A stretch of 64,000 nucleotides of DNA from Bacteriovorax sp. (GTDB taxonomy: Bacteria; Bdellovibrionota; Bacteriovoracia; Bacteriovoracales; Bacteriovoracaceae). A program made the translations under genes and the position numbers. Positions within the stretch are counted from its first letter, which is position 1. The number at the start of each line of letters is the position of its first letter. Under the pieces are notes generated by a model. That model was not told where the DNA came from and ran no database searches. It was given only the letters and a program-made list of their open reading frames with translations. Below, in pieces: positions 33,606 through 42,665 of the stretch. The stretch covers positions 1-64,000 of the forward strand of contig JACMNL010000026.1 in assembly GCA_014378525.1 (NCBI GenBank), given 5' to 3'.

Positions 33606-34343
33606 ATGCTTAGATTATTAATTTCGTCTGCCTTTTTTTTAACAATGTCTGCATCTACTTTTGCAGCACTCGAATACAATAAAATTGAATTTCCAGGCTG
33701 TCCGGAAAATGCTTACTGCCAGAAAGAAACGGGTGTTGTCAGACAACAATGGCTAGAAGAACTTGATAAGTTTGGCAAAAATAAAATCTCTGAAAGTGAC
33801 TTCAATAAATTTCTGCAAAATAATTTCGGCGTACCCATAGCCAATTGGGCCGCAGAAGAAGCAGGTGTTCTTCCAAGAATCATGATGTGGGACTCTCCCT
33901 GCAAACAACATAAAAAAGAAGCTTCTAAATTTTACATCAGTGAAGTATTCAGAAAAAACCTGATGAGTTCGGAACTAAAAGATTTTACGACTCTTTATTT
34001 TTCCAAAGCTGTCGGTGTAGACGCCAATAAAAAAATATTCACGATGATTGTTCCGCGCGGAGATACTCCGACATTCAGTGAAAATGGATATTACTATTAT
34101 CTGAGAGAAGATGACGGAAAGTATTACGGACTTAGAATCAACCGTGAAGGACAGATTAAAATTTCAAAAGTCGAAACAATTAAAGAAACAGTGAAAGAAG
34201 CTGTTTGCTTAAAAGAGCAGGTAGATGTTTTCGTAAGAGAAGCACCATCACCTACTTTCTATCAAGGCTATACTTGTAAAGATATCTGGGACAAATCCAC
34301 AAAGTCCTATCGACCAATGCTATTTGGCTGGAGTTGTAATTGA
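33606..34343 (+). CDS. Exported protein, unknown function
   Basis: A 245-residue protein that I do not recognise. It has a signal peptide (MLRLLISSAFFLTMSASTFA) and six to seven cysteines in the mature part (FPGCPENAYC near the N-terminus, a C-terminal YTCKDIW and WSC-N), suggesting disulphides in the periplasm. The rest is mixed alpha/beta with no known motif. It starts 9 bases after the ABC1 gene, and its TGA stop overlaps the TTG start of the nuclease-fold gene. Confidence 0.7.
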   Translation: MLRLLISSAFFLTMSASTFAALEYNKIEFPGCPENAYCQKETGVVRQQWLEELDKFGKNKISESDFNKFLQNNFGVPIANWAAEEAGVLPRIMMWDSPCKQHKKEASKFYISEVFRKNLMSSELKDFTTLYFSKAVGVDANKKIFTMIVPRGDTPTFSENGYYYYLREDDGKYYGLRINREGQIKISKVETIKETVKEAVCLKEQVDVFVREAPSPTFYQGYTCKDIWDKSTKSYRPMLFGWSCN

Positions 34344-35260
34344 AACTCTGCCTCTTTAACGTAGAAAATTTATTTCTTATGCATACTGGCCCAGGTGAAG
34401 GTTATAAAAAACCACTCGATAAGGTTGAATGGATCGCCAGAACATTAAAAGAAATCGATGCCGATATTATCATGCTGGTTGAAGTCGGCGGAATTCACAG
34501 CCTTGATTTATTCAACAGCAGGTATCTTGAAGATAAATATTTTACTGCTCTCATCAAGGGAAATTCAGACCGTGGAATTGAAATCGGTTACCTTATCAAC
34601 AAACGTCTCGCTCATTTTCACCAGATCGTAAGTCACAAAGAAACTTCACTTGAGTTCAACTACCCTCACGAAGTAACTGAATCACAAAACAGTGGAAAAA
34701 AATTAAAAGGTCATCGTTTCTCCAGAGATATTTCTGAACTTCGTTTGCTTCAGGATGGAAAAGTCGAAATGATTCTTCTTTTGGTTCACTTAAAATCAAA
34801 ACTGGATAAAGAAGGAATTGATTACAACGGAGTTATGAGAAGAACTGCCGAGCTCAAAAAGCTGGTGGAAATATACAACGAACGACGAGGAGACTATCCC
34901 GGAGTTCCTGTGATTGTGGCCGGAGATTTTAACGGCCGTGCCCAAAGAGAATCTGTCGACCCTGAATTTGCGGCCCTTTACGAAAAAACAGACCTGGAAG
35001 ATGTGCTTGAAGTCATCTCAGAGGTGCCTGAGCGAAGATTTTCTTACTTCCATTTCAACCGTGATTTTGTCCGAGAGGCGTCTCAGCTGGACTATATAAT
35101 GCTTCCGCCGGAGCTTCATTCACTGGTAAAAAAAGAAGAATCGGGCATTTACCACTACCGCGACCCTCATGGAGTCATCCTTCCTTACCCTCAGGATTCT
35201 TTCCAGCGATATGCACTTCCTTCTGACCATTATCCAGTCGTCGTCACCCTCAAAATTTAG
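34340..35260 (+). CDS. Endonuclease/exonuclease/phosphatase-family protein
   Basis: A 306-residue EEP-fold protein. Catalytic stations are visible: LFNVENLF at the N-terminus (Asn), IMLVEVG near 43 (metal-binding Glu), HLKSK near 150, VAGDFNG near 191 (Asp and Asn) and SDHYPVVV at the end (Asp-His pair). Relatives include ExoIII-type nucleases and phosphodiesterases; no signal peptide is present so it acts in the cytoplasm. The start is TTG, overlapping the upstream stop, with GGAG 7 bases before. Substrate (DNA, RNA or phospholipid) is not decided. Confidence 0.85.
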   Translation: MKLCLFNVENLFLMHTGPGEGYKKPLDKVEWIARTLKEIDADIIMLVEVGGIHSLDLFNSRYLEDKYFTALIKGNSDRGIEIGYLINKRLAHFHQIVSHKETSLEFNYPHEVTESQNSGKKLKGHRFSRDISELRLLQDGKVEMILLLVHLKSKLDKEGIDYNGVMRRTAELKKLVEIYNERRGDYPGVPVIVAGDFNGRAQRESVDPEFAALYEKTDLEDVLEVISEVPERRFSYFHFNRDFVREASQLDYIMLPPELHSLVKKEESGIYHYRDPHGVILPYPQDSFQRYALPSDHYPVVVTLKI

Positions 35261-35340
35261 CAAATTTCCGTTTGTGCAACTAGCTCAAATACGTTACATT
35301 TTGGCCTTACAAATTTTTGGCCTTTTGAGGTGACACGAAC

Positions 35341-37269
35341 ATGGAAAACGACAAAAAAAACGCGCCCATTCCCTGGACAAAAGAAGAAGCTGACGATGTT
35401 TATCACATCAGTCGCTGGGGTGATGGATACTTCGATATCAACGATCAGGGACATCTTTGTGTTCTTCCTCACCGTGAAGAAAATGGCCCGCGTATAGATA
35501 TTTCTGAAGTACTGGAAGAAATGAAAGCTCAAAATATTCCACTTCCAATCGTTATTCGTTTCCACGATATTTTAAGATCACATGTAAAAGTTATTAACGA
35601 AACTTTCCGCGAAGTCATTCGTGAAGCAGGATACAACGGCCAGTACAAAGGTGTTTATCCGATTAAGGTAAACCAGATGAGAGAAGTTGTTGAAGAGATC
35701 GTCGATGCCGGCGCTCCCTACGATTTCGGTCTTGAAGCTGGATCAAAACCAGAACTACTATCCGTTCTTGCATACAATGAAAATTTAAATGCACTGACAA
35801 TTCTTAACGGATACAAAGACGAAGAATACCTTCGCCTTGCTCTTCTTGGAAATAAACTTGGAAGAAAAGCGATCGTCGTTATCGAAAAATTTTCTGAACT
35901 CTATACTCTTCTAAAACTTTCTCGCGAAATGAACGTTGAACCTATCATTGGTCTGCGTGCAAAAATGGTAGTTAAAGGTTCTGGAAAATGGGCAGACTCT
36001 GGTGGAGAAAAAGCAAAGTTTGGTTTAACGATTGCTGAAATCCTGACTGCTGTTCAAATTTTAAAAGATGAAGGTTTCATCAATTCATTAAAACTTCTTC
36101 ACTTCCATATCGGATCTCAAGTTACTGACATCAGAACTGTAAAAGAAGTTATCCGTGAAGGTGGAAGAATTTTCGCGAAGCTGGTTCAAATAGGTGCTCC
36201 TCTTGAGTACTTCGATGTTGGTGGTGGTCTTGGAGTTGATTACGATGGTTCACAATCGACAAGTGATTCATCAATGAACTACAAACTTGCAGACTACGCT
36301 TCTGACATTGTTTATATTTTAAAAGAAATCTGTGATGCTGAAAAAGTTCCACATCCAAATATTGTTTCAGAATCTGGCCGCGCGATTACAGCTCGCCACT
36401 CATGCGTGATCACAAATGTTGTCGATAAAATTGAAACTTCATTCACTGACTTCAATACAGATAAAGTTGAAGGCGATCATACTCTCGTTGGAAATATGAG
36501 AGACCTTCTTGAAACGATCAATGAAGAAAATGCACAGGAAGTTTATAACGATGCTTTGGACTTTAAGCGTGAAACACAAAATGCTTTCCGTCTGGGAATC
36601 CTTAAACTTGAAGAACGTGCACGCATTGAAACTCTTTTCTGGAAAATTACAAAAAAGATTTCTGCTCTTCTTCCAACTATGGAATTCATTCCTGAGAACC
36701 TGTACGACATCGATCAGGGGATTGCTCCCCAGTACCTTTGTAACTTCTCTATCTTTCAATCTGCACCTGATTTATGGGCCATTGGACAGCTTCTGCCAAT
36801 CGTTCCGATCACTCGCCTGAATGAAAAACCGGAAGTTTTGGGAACTCTCGTAGACATTACTTGTGACTCTGATGGAAAAATTAATAAATTTATCGACATC
36901 AACGAAACGAGATCACTACTTCCACTACACGAACTTCGTCCTGATGAAGAATACAACATTGGATTATTTTTAACGGGTGCTTACCAGGACGTTATGGGAG
37001 ACCTTCACAATTTATTTGGACGCTTAAATGAAGTCCATGTTTTCTGTGATGATGAAGATCCAACAGATTTCTACATTGAAGAAGTGATAAAAGGATCGAG
37101 CTCTGAATCTGTACTGGCAGCTATGCAGTACAATCCGGAAGCAATGGCCTACACAATGAAAAAGAACATCGACAGACAAATTCAGAGCGGGAAAATCAAT
37201 CCGCGTGAAGGTGTTCGTCTGGTTGATTTTTACGAGAGCTGCTTAAAATCTTATACATACTTAAAATAG
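35341..37269 (+). CDS. speA: Biosynthetic arginine decarboxylase SpeA
   Basis: SpeA is a PLP enzyme that converts arginine to agmatine, the entry to polyamines. The 642-residue length fits the large fold-III type. PIKVNQ near residue 103 carries the PLP lysine, LHFHIGSQ near 239 and the glycine-rich DVGGGLGVDYDGS near 287 bind the cofactor phosphate, and VSESGRAITA follows. GAGGTG lies upstream of the start, and the upstream spacer repeats TTTGGCCTT twice. The deoxyhypusine-synthase-like gene is 12 bases downstream, so the pair probably forms a polyamine operon. Confidence 0.96.
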   Translation: MENDKKNAPIPWTKEEADDVYHISRWGDGYFDINDQGHLCVLPHREENGPRIDISEVLEEMKAQNIPLPIVIRFHDILRSHVKVINETFREVIREAGYNGQYKGVYPIKVNQMREVVEEIVDAGAPYDFGLEAGSKPELLSVLAYNENLNALTILNGYKDEEYLRLALLGNKLGRKAIVVIEKFSELYTLLKLSREMNVEPIIGLRAKMVVKGSGKWADSGGEKAKFGLTIAEILTAVQILKDEGFINSLKLLHFHIGSQVTDIRTVKEVIREGGRIFAKLVQIGAPLEYFDVGGGLGVDYDGSQSTSDSSMNYKLADYASDIVYILKEICDAEKVPHPNIVSESGRAITARHSCVITNVVDKIETSFTDFNTDKVEGDHTLVGNMRDLLETINEENAQEVYNDALDFKRETQNAFRLGILKLEERARIETLFWKITKKISALLPTMEFIPENLYDIDQGIAPQYLCNFSIFQSAPDLWAIGQLLPIVPITRLNEKPEVLGTLVDITCDSDGKINKFIDINETRSLLPLHELRPDEEYNIGLFLTGAYQDVMGDLHNLFGRLNEVHVFCDDEDPTDFYIEEVIKGSSSESVLAAMQYNPEAMAYTMKKNIDRQIQSGKINPREGVRLVDFYESCLKSYTYLK

Positions 37270-37281
37270 TCAGGGGAATTT

Positions 37282-38256
37282 ATGAAACGCGGACCTATTT
37301 CAGAATTTATTACGAAAAACTATCTCCACTTTAACTCTGCTTCATTAGTTGATGCAGCTAAAGGATGGGAAACTCATCTTGCAAATGGCGGGAAAATGTT
37401 CGTAACAATGGCAGGGGCAATGTCTACTGCTGAACTTGGAATTTCATTCGCAGAAATGATCAGACAAGATAAAGTTCATGCTATCTGCTGTACAGGTGCT
37501 AACCTTGAAGAAGATATTTACAATCTTGTTGCTCACGATCACTACCACCGCATTCCAGACTGGAGAGCATTAACTGCTGACGACGAAATGGCCCTTTTAG
37601 AAAAAGGACTAAACCGCGTAACAGACACATGTATTCCAGAGCACGAAGCGATGAGAAAGATCGAAGCTCTAATCAACAAAGAATGGCAAAAAGCTGATGC
37701 TAAAGGTGAATCTCACCCTCCTCACTATTACTTCTGGGAAGTTTTAAGATCAGGTGCTTTAAAAGATGAATATCAGATTGATCCAAAAAATTCGTGGATG
37801 ATTGCAGCTATGGAAAAAAATCTTCCGATTTATACTCCTGGTTGGGAAGATTCAACGAACGGAAATATGTACGCTGCTGCCTGTATTGAAGGACGTGTAA
37901 AAAACGTTCACACCATGAACTCAGGTATTCAAACGATGATGAGACTTGCTGACTGGTATACTGAAGTGACAAAAACGTCATCGATGGGATTCTTCCAGAT
38001 CGGTGGTGGTATCGCCGGTGACTTCCCGATTTGTGTAGTTCCGATGCTTGAGCAGGATCTTGAAAGAGACACTCCACTATGGGGTTACTTCTGCCAGATT
38101 TCAGACTCAACAACGAGCTACGGTGGTTACTCTGGAGCTGTTCCAAACGAAAAAATCACCTGGGGAAAACTTGACAAGGCCACTCCGAAATTCATCATTG
38201 AATCTGATGCTACAATCGTTGCTCCGCTAGTTTTTGCCTACGTCTTAAATATGTAA
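37282..38256 (+). CDS. Deoxyhypusine synthase-family protein
   Basis: A 324-residue protein of the deoxyhypusine synthase fold. In eukaryotes and archaea this NAD-dependent enzyme moves a butylamine unit from spermidine to a lysine of eIF5A. Bacterial relatives are better linked to homospermidine-type polyamine synthesis, as bacteria lack eIF5A. Motifs visible are VTMAGAMSTAELG near 38, CCTGANLEED near 66, FQIGGGIAGDFP near 235 and EKITWGKL near 290, where the lysine corresponds to the active-site lysine of human DHS (SWGK). Position 12 bases after speA supports a polyamine role; the product is not proven. Confidence 0.85.
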   Translation: MKRGPISEFITKNYLHFNSASLVDAAKGWETHLANGGKMFVTMAGAMSTAELGISFAEMIRQDKVHAICCTGANLEEDIYNLVAHDHYHRIPDWRALTADDEMALLEKGLNRVTDTCIPEHEAMRKIEALINKEWQKADAKGESHPPHYYFWEVLRSGALKDEYQIDPKNSWMIAAMEKNLPIYTPGWEDSTNGNMYAAACIEGRVKNVHTMNSGIQTMMRLADWYTEVTKTSSMGFFQIGGGIAGDFPICVVPMLEQDLERDTPLWGYFCQISDSTTSYGGYSGAVPNEKITWGKLDKATPKFIIESDATIVAPLVFAYVLNM

Positions 38257-38277
38257 TTCCATAAAATTGTTCATACG

Positions 38278-38322
38278 TACGTCCTAAAGAAGAATCTCTT
38301 CTTTAGGACGTAAATTTTTTTC
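38278..38322 (+). terminator. Strong rho-independent terminator after the polyamine genes
   Basis: TACGTCCTAAAGAAGA-atc-TCTTCTTTAGGACGTA is a perfect 16-base-pair stem with a 3-base loop, followed by AATTTTTTTTC. It ends the speA operon. Confidence 0.92.
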
Positions 38323-38393
38323 ATCTTTCGCCGATAAGTTTTCATCTTACACTCCGGATACCTGGAGAAGTGAGGCCCATGGAGAGGCGTCTT

Positions 38394-39332
38394 ATGAAAA
38401 AAAATACATGCGTATTAATGACTCTAGCGTTTTCAGCTGTACTTTCATCATGTGCAGGTCCTGAAAGTTACCACGATAAAATGGCAAGATATTCGCCACA
38501 ACCCACAATCGGAAAAAATACTGTTCCTCAAATTGATGCCCAGGGGTTTCAATTCAAGGCATCTTCTAAACGCTCTCCGGCCAGCAATGAATCAACAGGT
38601 ACATCTGTAGAAAAAACTTCAAGCGAAGAAGCGACACTATCGAATAAAAAACTATATTTCCTGACACTGTTTGGACAATACGAAAGCATGAAAAAATATG
38701 CTCAATCTTTCGAAGCACCAAACGTAAATATCTGTCCGCACTTTCATACCAGCTTACTTGAGCACAAAAGTAGAAAACCTGCCGGTGCCTTCTCGAATGT
38801 TGTAAATAAAGATGCAAAGAAATTTTCTTACGATTCAAAAAGATTTAATGACCCTCAATATGTAGCAGGCAGACCAGAGCTTTCACTTCCTCTTTCTAAA
38901 GATGAAGTAACTCCAAAGGTAATCGATATTTTCCGCTCAGAAAAAGTGGCGAACAACGATTCTAAAATGAATGAGATGGTTCATCAGGCCATTGATATTC
39001 ATTTAGCTAATACTTATTCTGAAATCAGAGAGCTTTGTGAATTTGGTGTGAGTAATAACTACTACATTTATGAAAATCTAATCACTCATATTAAGAACAG
39101 CGAGTTTAAGCCTGCTGAGAAGAATATGAATACACTTCTTAAAACGACAATCTTTTCAAACATCGCACTGGTAACTTCACTTGATAAAATCCAGGCGACA
39201 CCTATGAGATCGATTGCATCAGTTGAACCTAAGGCGAAAGAGTTTTCAGCTCCGTATGCTAATGAAGTGATGTCGAGATTAAGTGTTGAGTGGGCGAAAG
39301 AATACTTTGATCATATTAAGACTTCTAAGTAG
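38394..39332 (+). CDS. Lipoprotein, unknown function
   Basis: I do not recognise this protein. From ATG 38394 it has 312 residues with a lipoprotein signal (CVLMTLAFSAVLSSC; lipobox LSSC). The track start is a GTG eight codons earlier, but GGAGAGG 6 bases before 38394 and the lipobox position favour the later ATG. The mature part has a Ser/Thr-rich linker (about 50-80) and a mainly helical domain with few cysteines. It is monocistronic, ending in the palindromic terminator. Confidence 0.72.
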   Translation: MKKNTCVLMTLAFSAVLSSCAGPESYHDKMARYSPQPTIGKNTVPQIDAQGFQFKASSKRSPASNESTGTSVEKTSSEEATLSNKKLYFLTLFGQYESMKKYAQSFEAPNVNICPHFHTSLLEHKSRKPAGAFSNVVNKDAKKFSYDSKRFNDPQYVAGRPELSLPLSKDEVTPKVIDIFRSEKVANNDSKMNEMVHQAIDIHLANTYSEIRELCEFGVSNNYYIYENLITHIKNSEFKPAEKNMNTLLKTTIFSNIALVTSLDKIQATPMRSIASVEPKAKEFSAPYANEVMSRLSVEWAKEYFDHIKTSK

Positions 39333-39369
39333 ACCAAAAAAAAGCTCCTTAGGAGCTTTTTTTTGGTCT
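39331..39369. terminator. Bidirectional terminator palindrome
   Basis: An 18-base-pair perfect stem (AGACCAAAAAAAAGCTCC, loop TTA, then the exact complement). GC-rich centre and A/T flanks make it work on both strands. It overlaps the stop codons of the lipoprotein gene and of bamB, which converge here. Confidence 0.92.
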
Positions 39370-40486
39370 ACTTGAATAAAAAGAGTCTATTTCGGCTGGA
39401 TAAAATCGCAAGATTATCTCCCGTCGACTGCATCTCACCAAACACCGCTGAATAAGCATGGCCTAATTTATAAGTCTCCATGACTTCCAGTGATTTTTGA
39501 TCAACCAGTTTAATCTCACCCACTGTTGTTGAAACAGCATAGTAAGTTTTGTATGGAACCATCGAAGTGATCATCCCTTTAGAAATTTTAACAGTGTTAA
39601 GCACATTAAGGTTTTTATCAGTTAAAACCAGCTCTCCATTAGGAGTTCCAAAAATTAACTGATTGTCTCTTAGAAGTGGAGCGCGGGTAACTGCGAAATC
39701 AGAAGTTCTTAAAACTTTTCCCGTGTTCGGGTCCAGTAAACTAAGATTGCTTCCTACTGGCGAAATATAAATACGGTCATCGTAAATAAACGCCGGATTG
39801 TCTACGTCGACAAACTTCGAAGCTGTAGAAAGTTTTGTTTCATACAACAGAACCCCTTCATCCATTGATAAAGCAGCAAATGTTCCATCGGCGAAACCCA
39901 CAAGAACTTTGTCTTTATAAACGACTGGCTGAGCTGTTCTTTGAATTGTCGTTAAATAAGGAACTGATCTTTTGTAGGCCCAGATAATTTTTCCAGTCTC
40001 TACATCAAGACAGAACACCTGGTGATTTCGAAGCTGGAAAAAAATTCTTCCATTATAAATAACTCCGCGTGTTTCAACTGAAGCACCAAGATCCACAGAG
40101 TATTTAATCGTTCCAAGAATACCATTTCTGGAAATAACTCTTCCCTGGACTGTTCCGTAAACAACCTGGTCTTTGTAGGCAACGGCTCCAGCATGGTAAG
40201 TTGATCCATCGTACTCACTCCAGATGACTCTTCCATTGTCCAGTTCATAGGCCTGCATGAAACCAGAGTTATGGCCGGCGTAGACAATCCCTTCGTTGAT
40301 CAGTGGTGACTGAAGTGCGATAGGTAAATTTCCGCTGTCGTACTTTGGATCAAGATCTTTAATCCATGAAGCTGTAAGCCTTGGTTTTGGATCCTGAACT
40401 TTAGTCGGTTTATATTCCCCCATGTTTGCACATGAAGAAAGCGCTCCTGATAAAACAATAACGAGAGCGATACAATATTTTTTCAT
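39368..40486 (-). CDS. bamB: Outer membrane assembly lipoprotein BamB-like (PQQ-type beta-propeller)
   Basis: A 372-residue lipoprotein (lipobox LSSC, IALVIVLSGALSSC) whose body consists of repeated beta-propeller blades of the PQQ type (YAGHNSGFMQAYELDNGRVIW; VYGTVQGRVIS; VLVGFADGTFAALSMDEG; LIFGTPNGELVLTD). BamB supports BamA in inserting outer-membrane barrels. The assignment is strengthened by yfgM 22 bases upstream and by der close by; yfgM-bamB-der are neighbours in E. coli. It ends in the bidirectional terminator. Confidence 0.85.
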   Translation of the reverse strand: MKKYCIALVIVLSGALSSCANMGEYKPTKVQDPKPRLTASWIKDLDPKYDSGNLPIALQSPLINEGIVYAGHNSGFMQAYELDNGRVIWSEYDGSTYHAGAVAYKDQVVYGTVQGRVISRNGILGTIKYSVDLGASVETRGVIYNGRIFFQLRNHQVFCLDVETGKIIWAYKRSVPYLTTIQRTAQPVVYKDKVLVGFADGTFAALSMDEGVLLYETKLSTASKFVDVDNPAFIYDDRIYISPVGSNLSLLDPNTGKVLRTSDFAVTRAPLLRDNQLIFGTPNGELVLTDKNLNVLNTVKISKGMITSMVPYKTYYAVSTTVGEIKLVDQKSLEVMETYKLGHAYSAVFGEMQSTGDNLAILSSRNRLFLFK

Positions 40487-40508
40487 TAAATTACCTGTGA
40501 GATATCAA

Positions 40509-41189
40509 TTAAAGCTTAGAAAGATAAAGATTCGCAATTTTTACGAACTCTGCTTCGTCTTTTGCTTTTTCTACAACGTATGTGAAGTTCTTTTTAGCTT
40601 TAGTTTTGTCACCAGTTTTTAAATAGAGGCGCCCAAGATCAAGATAAGTTTTTCCTTCGAATACTTTTACAGATTTCGATGTCATTTTTTCCAGAGTTTC
40701 AATGGCAAGTTTATCTTCGCCCATATCTTCGAATACAACGGCCTGGCGGCTTTGAATGAAATAATCAGAGTAATCATCGTTAGAAACTTTTTCACCTACA
40801 GCAAGAACTGATCTTGCTTCTGCAAAATGTGAACTTGCCACAAGTGCATCACTAGCTTTTATAACAACCGGAAGAAGTCCAAGATAGTTCCCCATTTCCA
40901 GGTGAAGATTTTGAATTCCATTTTCCAGAGTTTTTGCAGCAGTTGTATCAGCTGGCTTTGCCAGATAATCTTTCAGAACTGTTGATTCGAATGTATAGAT
41001 TTTTGAGTTATAAGCGTCCTGAGATTTTTCACCGAATTGCTTGAAAAGACCGAAACCAACAATGGCCGCCACAATTAGTCCGATAACTGTGTAAACAGCA
41101 ACTTTGTTTTTAACAATGAAGCTTTGAGCGTTGTCTGAAGTGATTTCGTTGATATTGCGGTTGTTCGCAGTCGTAGTCGTACTATTCAT
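40509..41189 (-). CDS. YfgM-like inner-membrane TPR protein
   Basis: A 226-residue protein with one membrane helix (about 33-50, AVYTVIGLIVAAIVGFGLF) near the N-terminus and a periplasmic helical-repeat (TPR-like) domain from about 60 on, ending in KTYLDLGRLYLKTGDKTKAKKNF. In E. coli YfgM is a periplasmic chaperone-related partner of SecYEG and PpiD. Sequence similarity is only at the level of the TPR_21 type; adjacency to bamB is the main support. Confidence 0.72.
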   Translation of the reverse strand: MNSTTTTANNRNINEITSDNAQSFIVKNKVAVYTVIGLIVAAIVGFGLFKQFGEKSQDAYNSKIYTFESTVLKDYLAKPADTTAAKTLENGIQNLHLEMGNYLGLLPVVIKASDALVASSHFAEARSVLAVGEKVSNDDYSDYFIQSRQAVVFEDMGEDKLAIETLEKMTSKSVKVFEGKTYLDLGRLYLKTGDKTKAKKNFTYVVEKAKDEAEFVKIANLYLSKL

Positions 41190-41254
41190 CAGTAACCCTT
41201 GTTTGAAGTTGTGTTATTTTTTAAACAAAGTCATTGTAAAAAGGCTTTGTTAAG

Positions 41255-41283
41255 TTGTCAAAAATAGAGAGCTTAGTTAGAAT
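41255..41283 (+). promoter_or_regulatory. Promoter for the outer-membrane protein pair
   Basis: TTGTCA (41255-41260) and TAGAAT (41278-41283) are separated by exactly 17 bases, five of six matches to each sigma-70 consensus hexamer. The leader to the first gene would be about 65 bases, with AAAGGATTTAACCT before the ATG. Confidence 0.65.
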
Positions 41284-41353
41284 AAATATATATTAAAAAA
41301 GTGCCAAACACACGGCGCAAGATTATTTCATTTAGGGTAAAAGGATTTAACCT

Positions 41354-41857
41354 ATGCAAAAGTTGAAAAACTTCCTCTCTTCGAGAGCACTCGTAGCATT
41401 ATGCTTGCTTTCACTATCCTTCGGAGCACAGGCGTTAGAAAAAACCAACCGACTAGGACTTGGCGTATCTAATGAACTTAAAAACGATATCCCCGCTCTT
41501 TCTTTTAAAATTCAGAAATCAAAATCATTCGCCTATGGTGGATTGATTGGTTTTTCTTCATCTCAAAATGATGGAGGCCTTGGTGTTGGTATTAAACTTT
41601 ATAGAAATATTTTCGATGAACCCCAGTTGAATTTTTATCTGGCGGGAATGGGTGCGCTTATTTCGACAAAAGAAGATGCAAAAACATATTCCGGTTTCCA
41701 GTTTGATTTAAGTTTAGGGAGTGAGTTTCATTTCACGGGATTAAATTCCCTTGGATTTAGTTTTGAATTTGGTGTTTCGGCCAACAAGAAAAAAGATTTT
41801 GTGTTTGAAACGATCGGCAGCCACTTTTTAGTGGTAGGAATTCACTTTTACCTATGA
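41354..41857 (+). CDS. Small outer-membrane beta-barrel-like protein
   Basis: A 167-residue exported protein with signal peptide (LVALCLLSLSFGAQA) followed by alternating polar/hydrophobic beta strands (RLGLGVSNEL, LGVGIKLYRNIF, LNFYLAGMGAL, FQFDLSLGSEF, LGFSFEFGVSA) and a C-terminal strand ending FYL, the pattern of a small eight-strand barrel. No function is known. Its stop overlaps the start of the next barrel gene by 4 bases (ATGA), so the two are translationally coupled. Confidence 0.7.
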   Translation: MQKLKNFLSSRALVALCLLSLSFGAQALEKTNRLGLGVSNELKNDIPALSFKIQKSKSFAYGGLIGFSSSQNDGGLGVGIKLYRNIFDEPQLNFYLAGMGALISTKEDAKTYSGFQFDLSLGSEFHFTGLNSLGFSFEFGVSANKKKDFVFETIGSHFLVVGIHFYL

Positions 41858-42663
41858 AAAAAATCTTAATCTTTTCACTATTCGCGGCCTTTACAATTTT
41901 TTCCGGACATGTACGTGCCCAGGAAGCGGCCAACGATATTTTTTCTGCTGACGATGACGACTTAAACGTTGGTGGAGATATCTTCAATGACTTCAATGAA
42001 GACATTGAAGATGCAAAGCTGGTGGAAGATGAACGATTCTACAGATACGGAAGATTCTTTTCTTTCAACGTTTCATTAGGACTTACAACTTTCGACGGCA
42101 ACAGAGGTTTAGCTTACGAAAACCAACCACCGACATACGGAATGTCTTTTACTTTCTTCAAGGATTTCCAGTCAGCTCTGGGCCTTGGATTCGAATACTC
42201 AAAGCACTCAATGTTTTTAAAAGATGCGGTTTTAGGTTTTCCTGATATTTCTACAGAATGCCCTACCGGATGTGCGCCAGGATTCGTCGACGTCAGCATG
42301 CTTAGAATTTTCTTCAGCTACCGCTACTACATTGATACGGCCAATCTCGGTACCGCAATAACTTATTCAAACCCATACTTCATTTCACGAATTGAATACT
42401 GGTATACAACCAACAAATATGAAGACCAGACTGAACTACCAAAAGATTCAGGTGGTGGTTTAGGTGCTGCAGTTGGATTCGGGCTTGAATTCCCGATTGA
42501 GATCAAGGAATCCTACATCGGTCTGGAATTTCTCTTCCACTCTGTGGCCTTTCACGACAAAAACACCCAGAAGTATGCACCTCTCAATGCTGGAGGATAT
42601 GGGTTTGAAAACTTAGGAGGGAACGCCTACAGTTCGATGGTGAGTTACATTTTCAACTGGTAA
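41854..42663 (+). CDS. Outer-membrane protein, probable beta-barrel
   Basis: A 269-residue protein I cannot name. It has a signal peptide (ILIFSLFAAFTIFSGHVRA), an acidic N-terminal segment (ADDDDLNVGGDIFNDFNEDIEDA) and then beta-strand-rich sequence with many aromatic residues, ending in YSSMVSYIFNW, a typical outer-membrane C-terminal aromatic. A cysteine pair (TECPTGCAP) sits in a likely loop. It is the second gene of the two-gene operon and converges on the FecR gene with 2 bases between stops. Confidence 0.7.
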   Translation: MKKILIFSLFAAFTIFSGHVRAQEAANDIFSADDDDLNVGGDIFNDFNEDIEDAKLVEDERFYRYGRFFSFNVSLGLTTFDGNRGLAYENQPPTYGMSFTFFKDFQSALGLGFEYSKHSMFLKDAVLGFPDISTECPTGCAPGFVDVSMLRIFFSYRYYIDTANLGTAITYSNPYFISRIEYWYTTNKYEDQTELPKDSGGGLGAAVGFGLEFPIEIKESYIGLEFLFHSVAFHDKNTQKYAPLNAGGYGFENLGGNAYSSMVSYIFNW

Positions 42664-42665
42664 AA

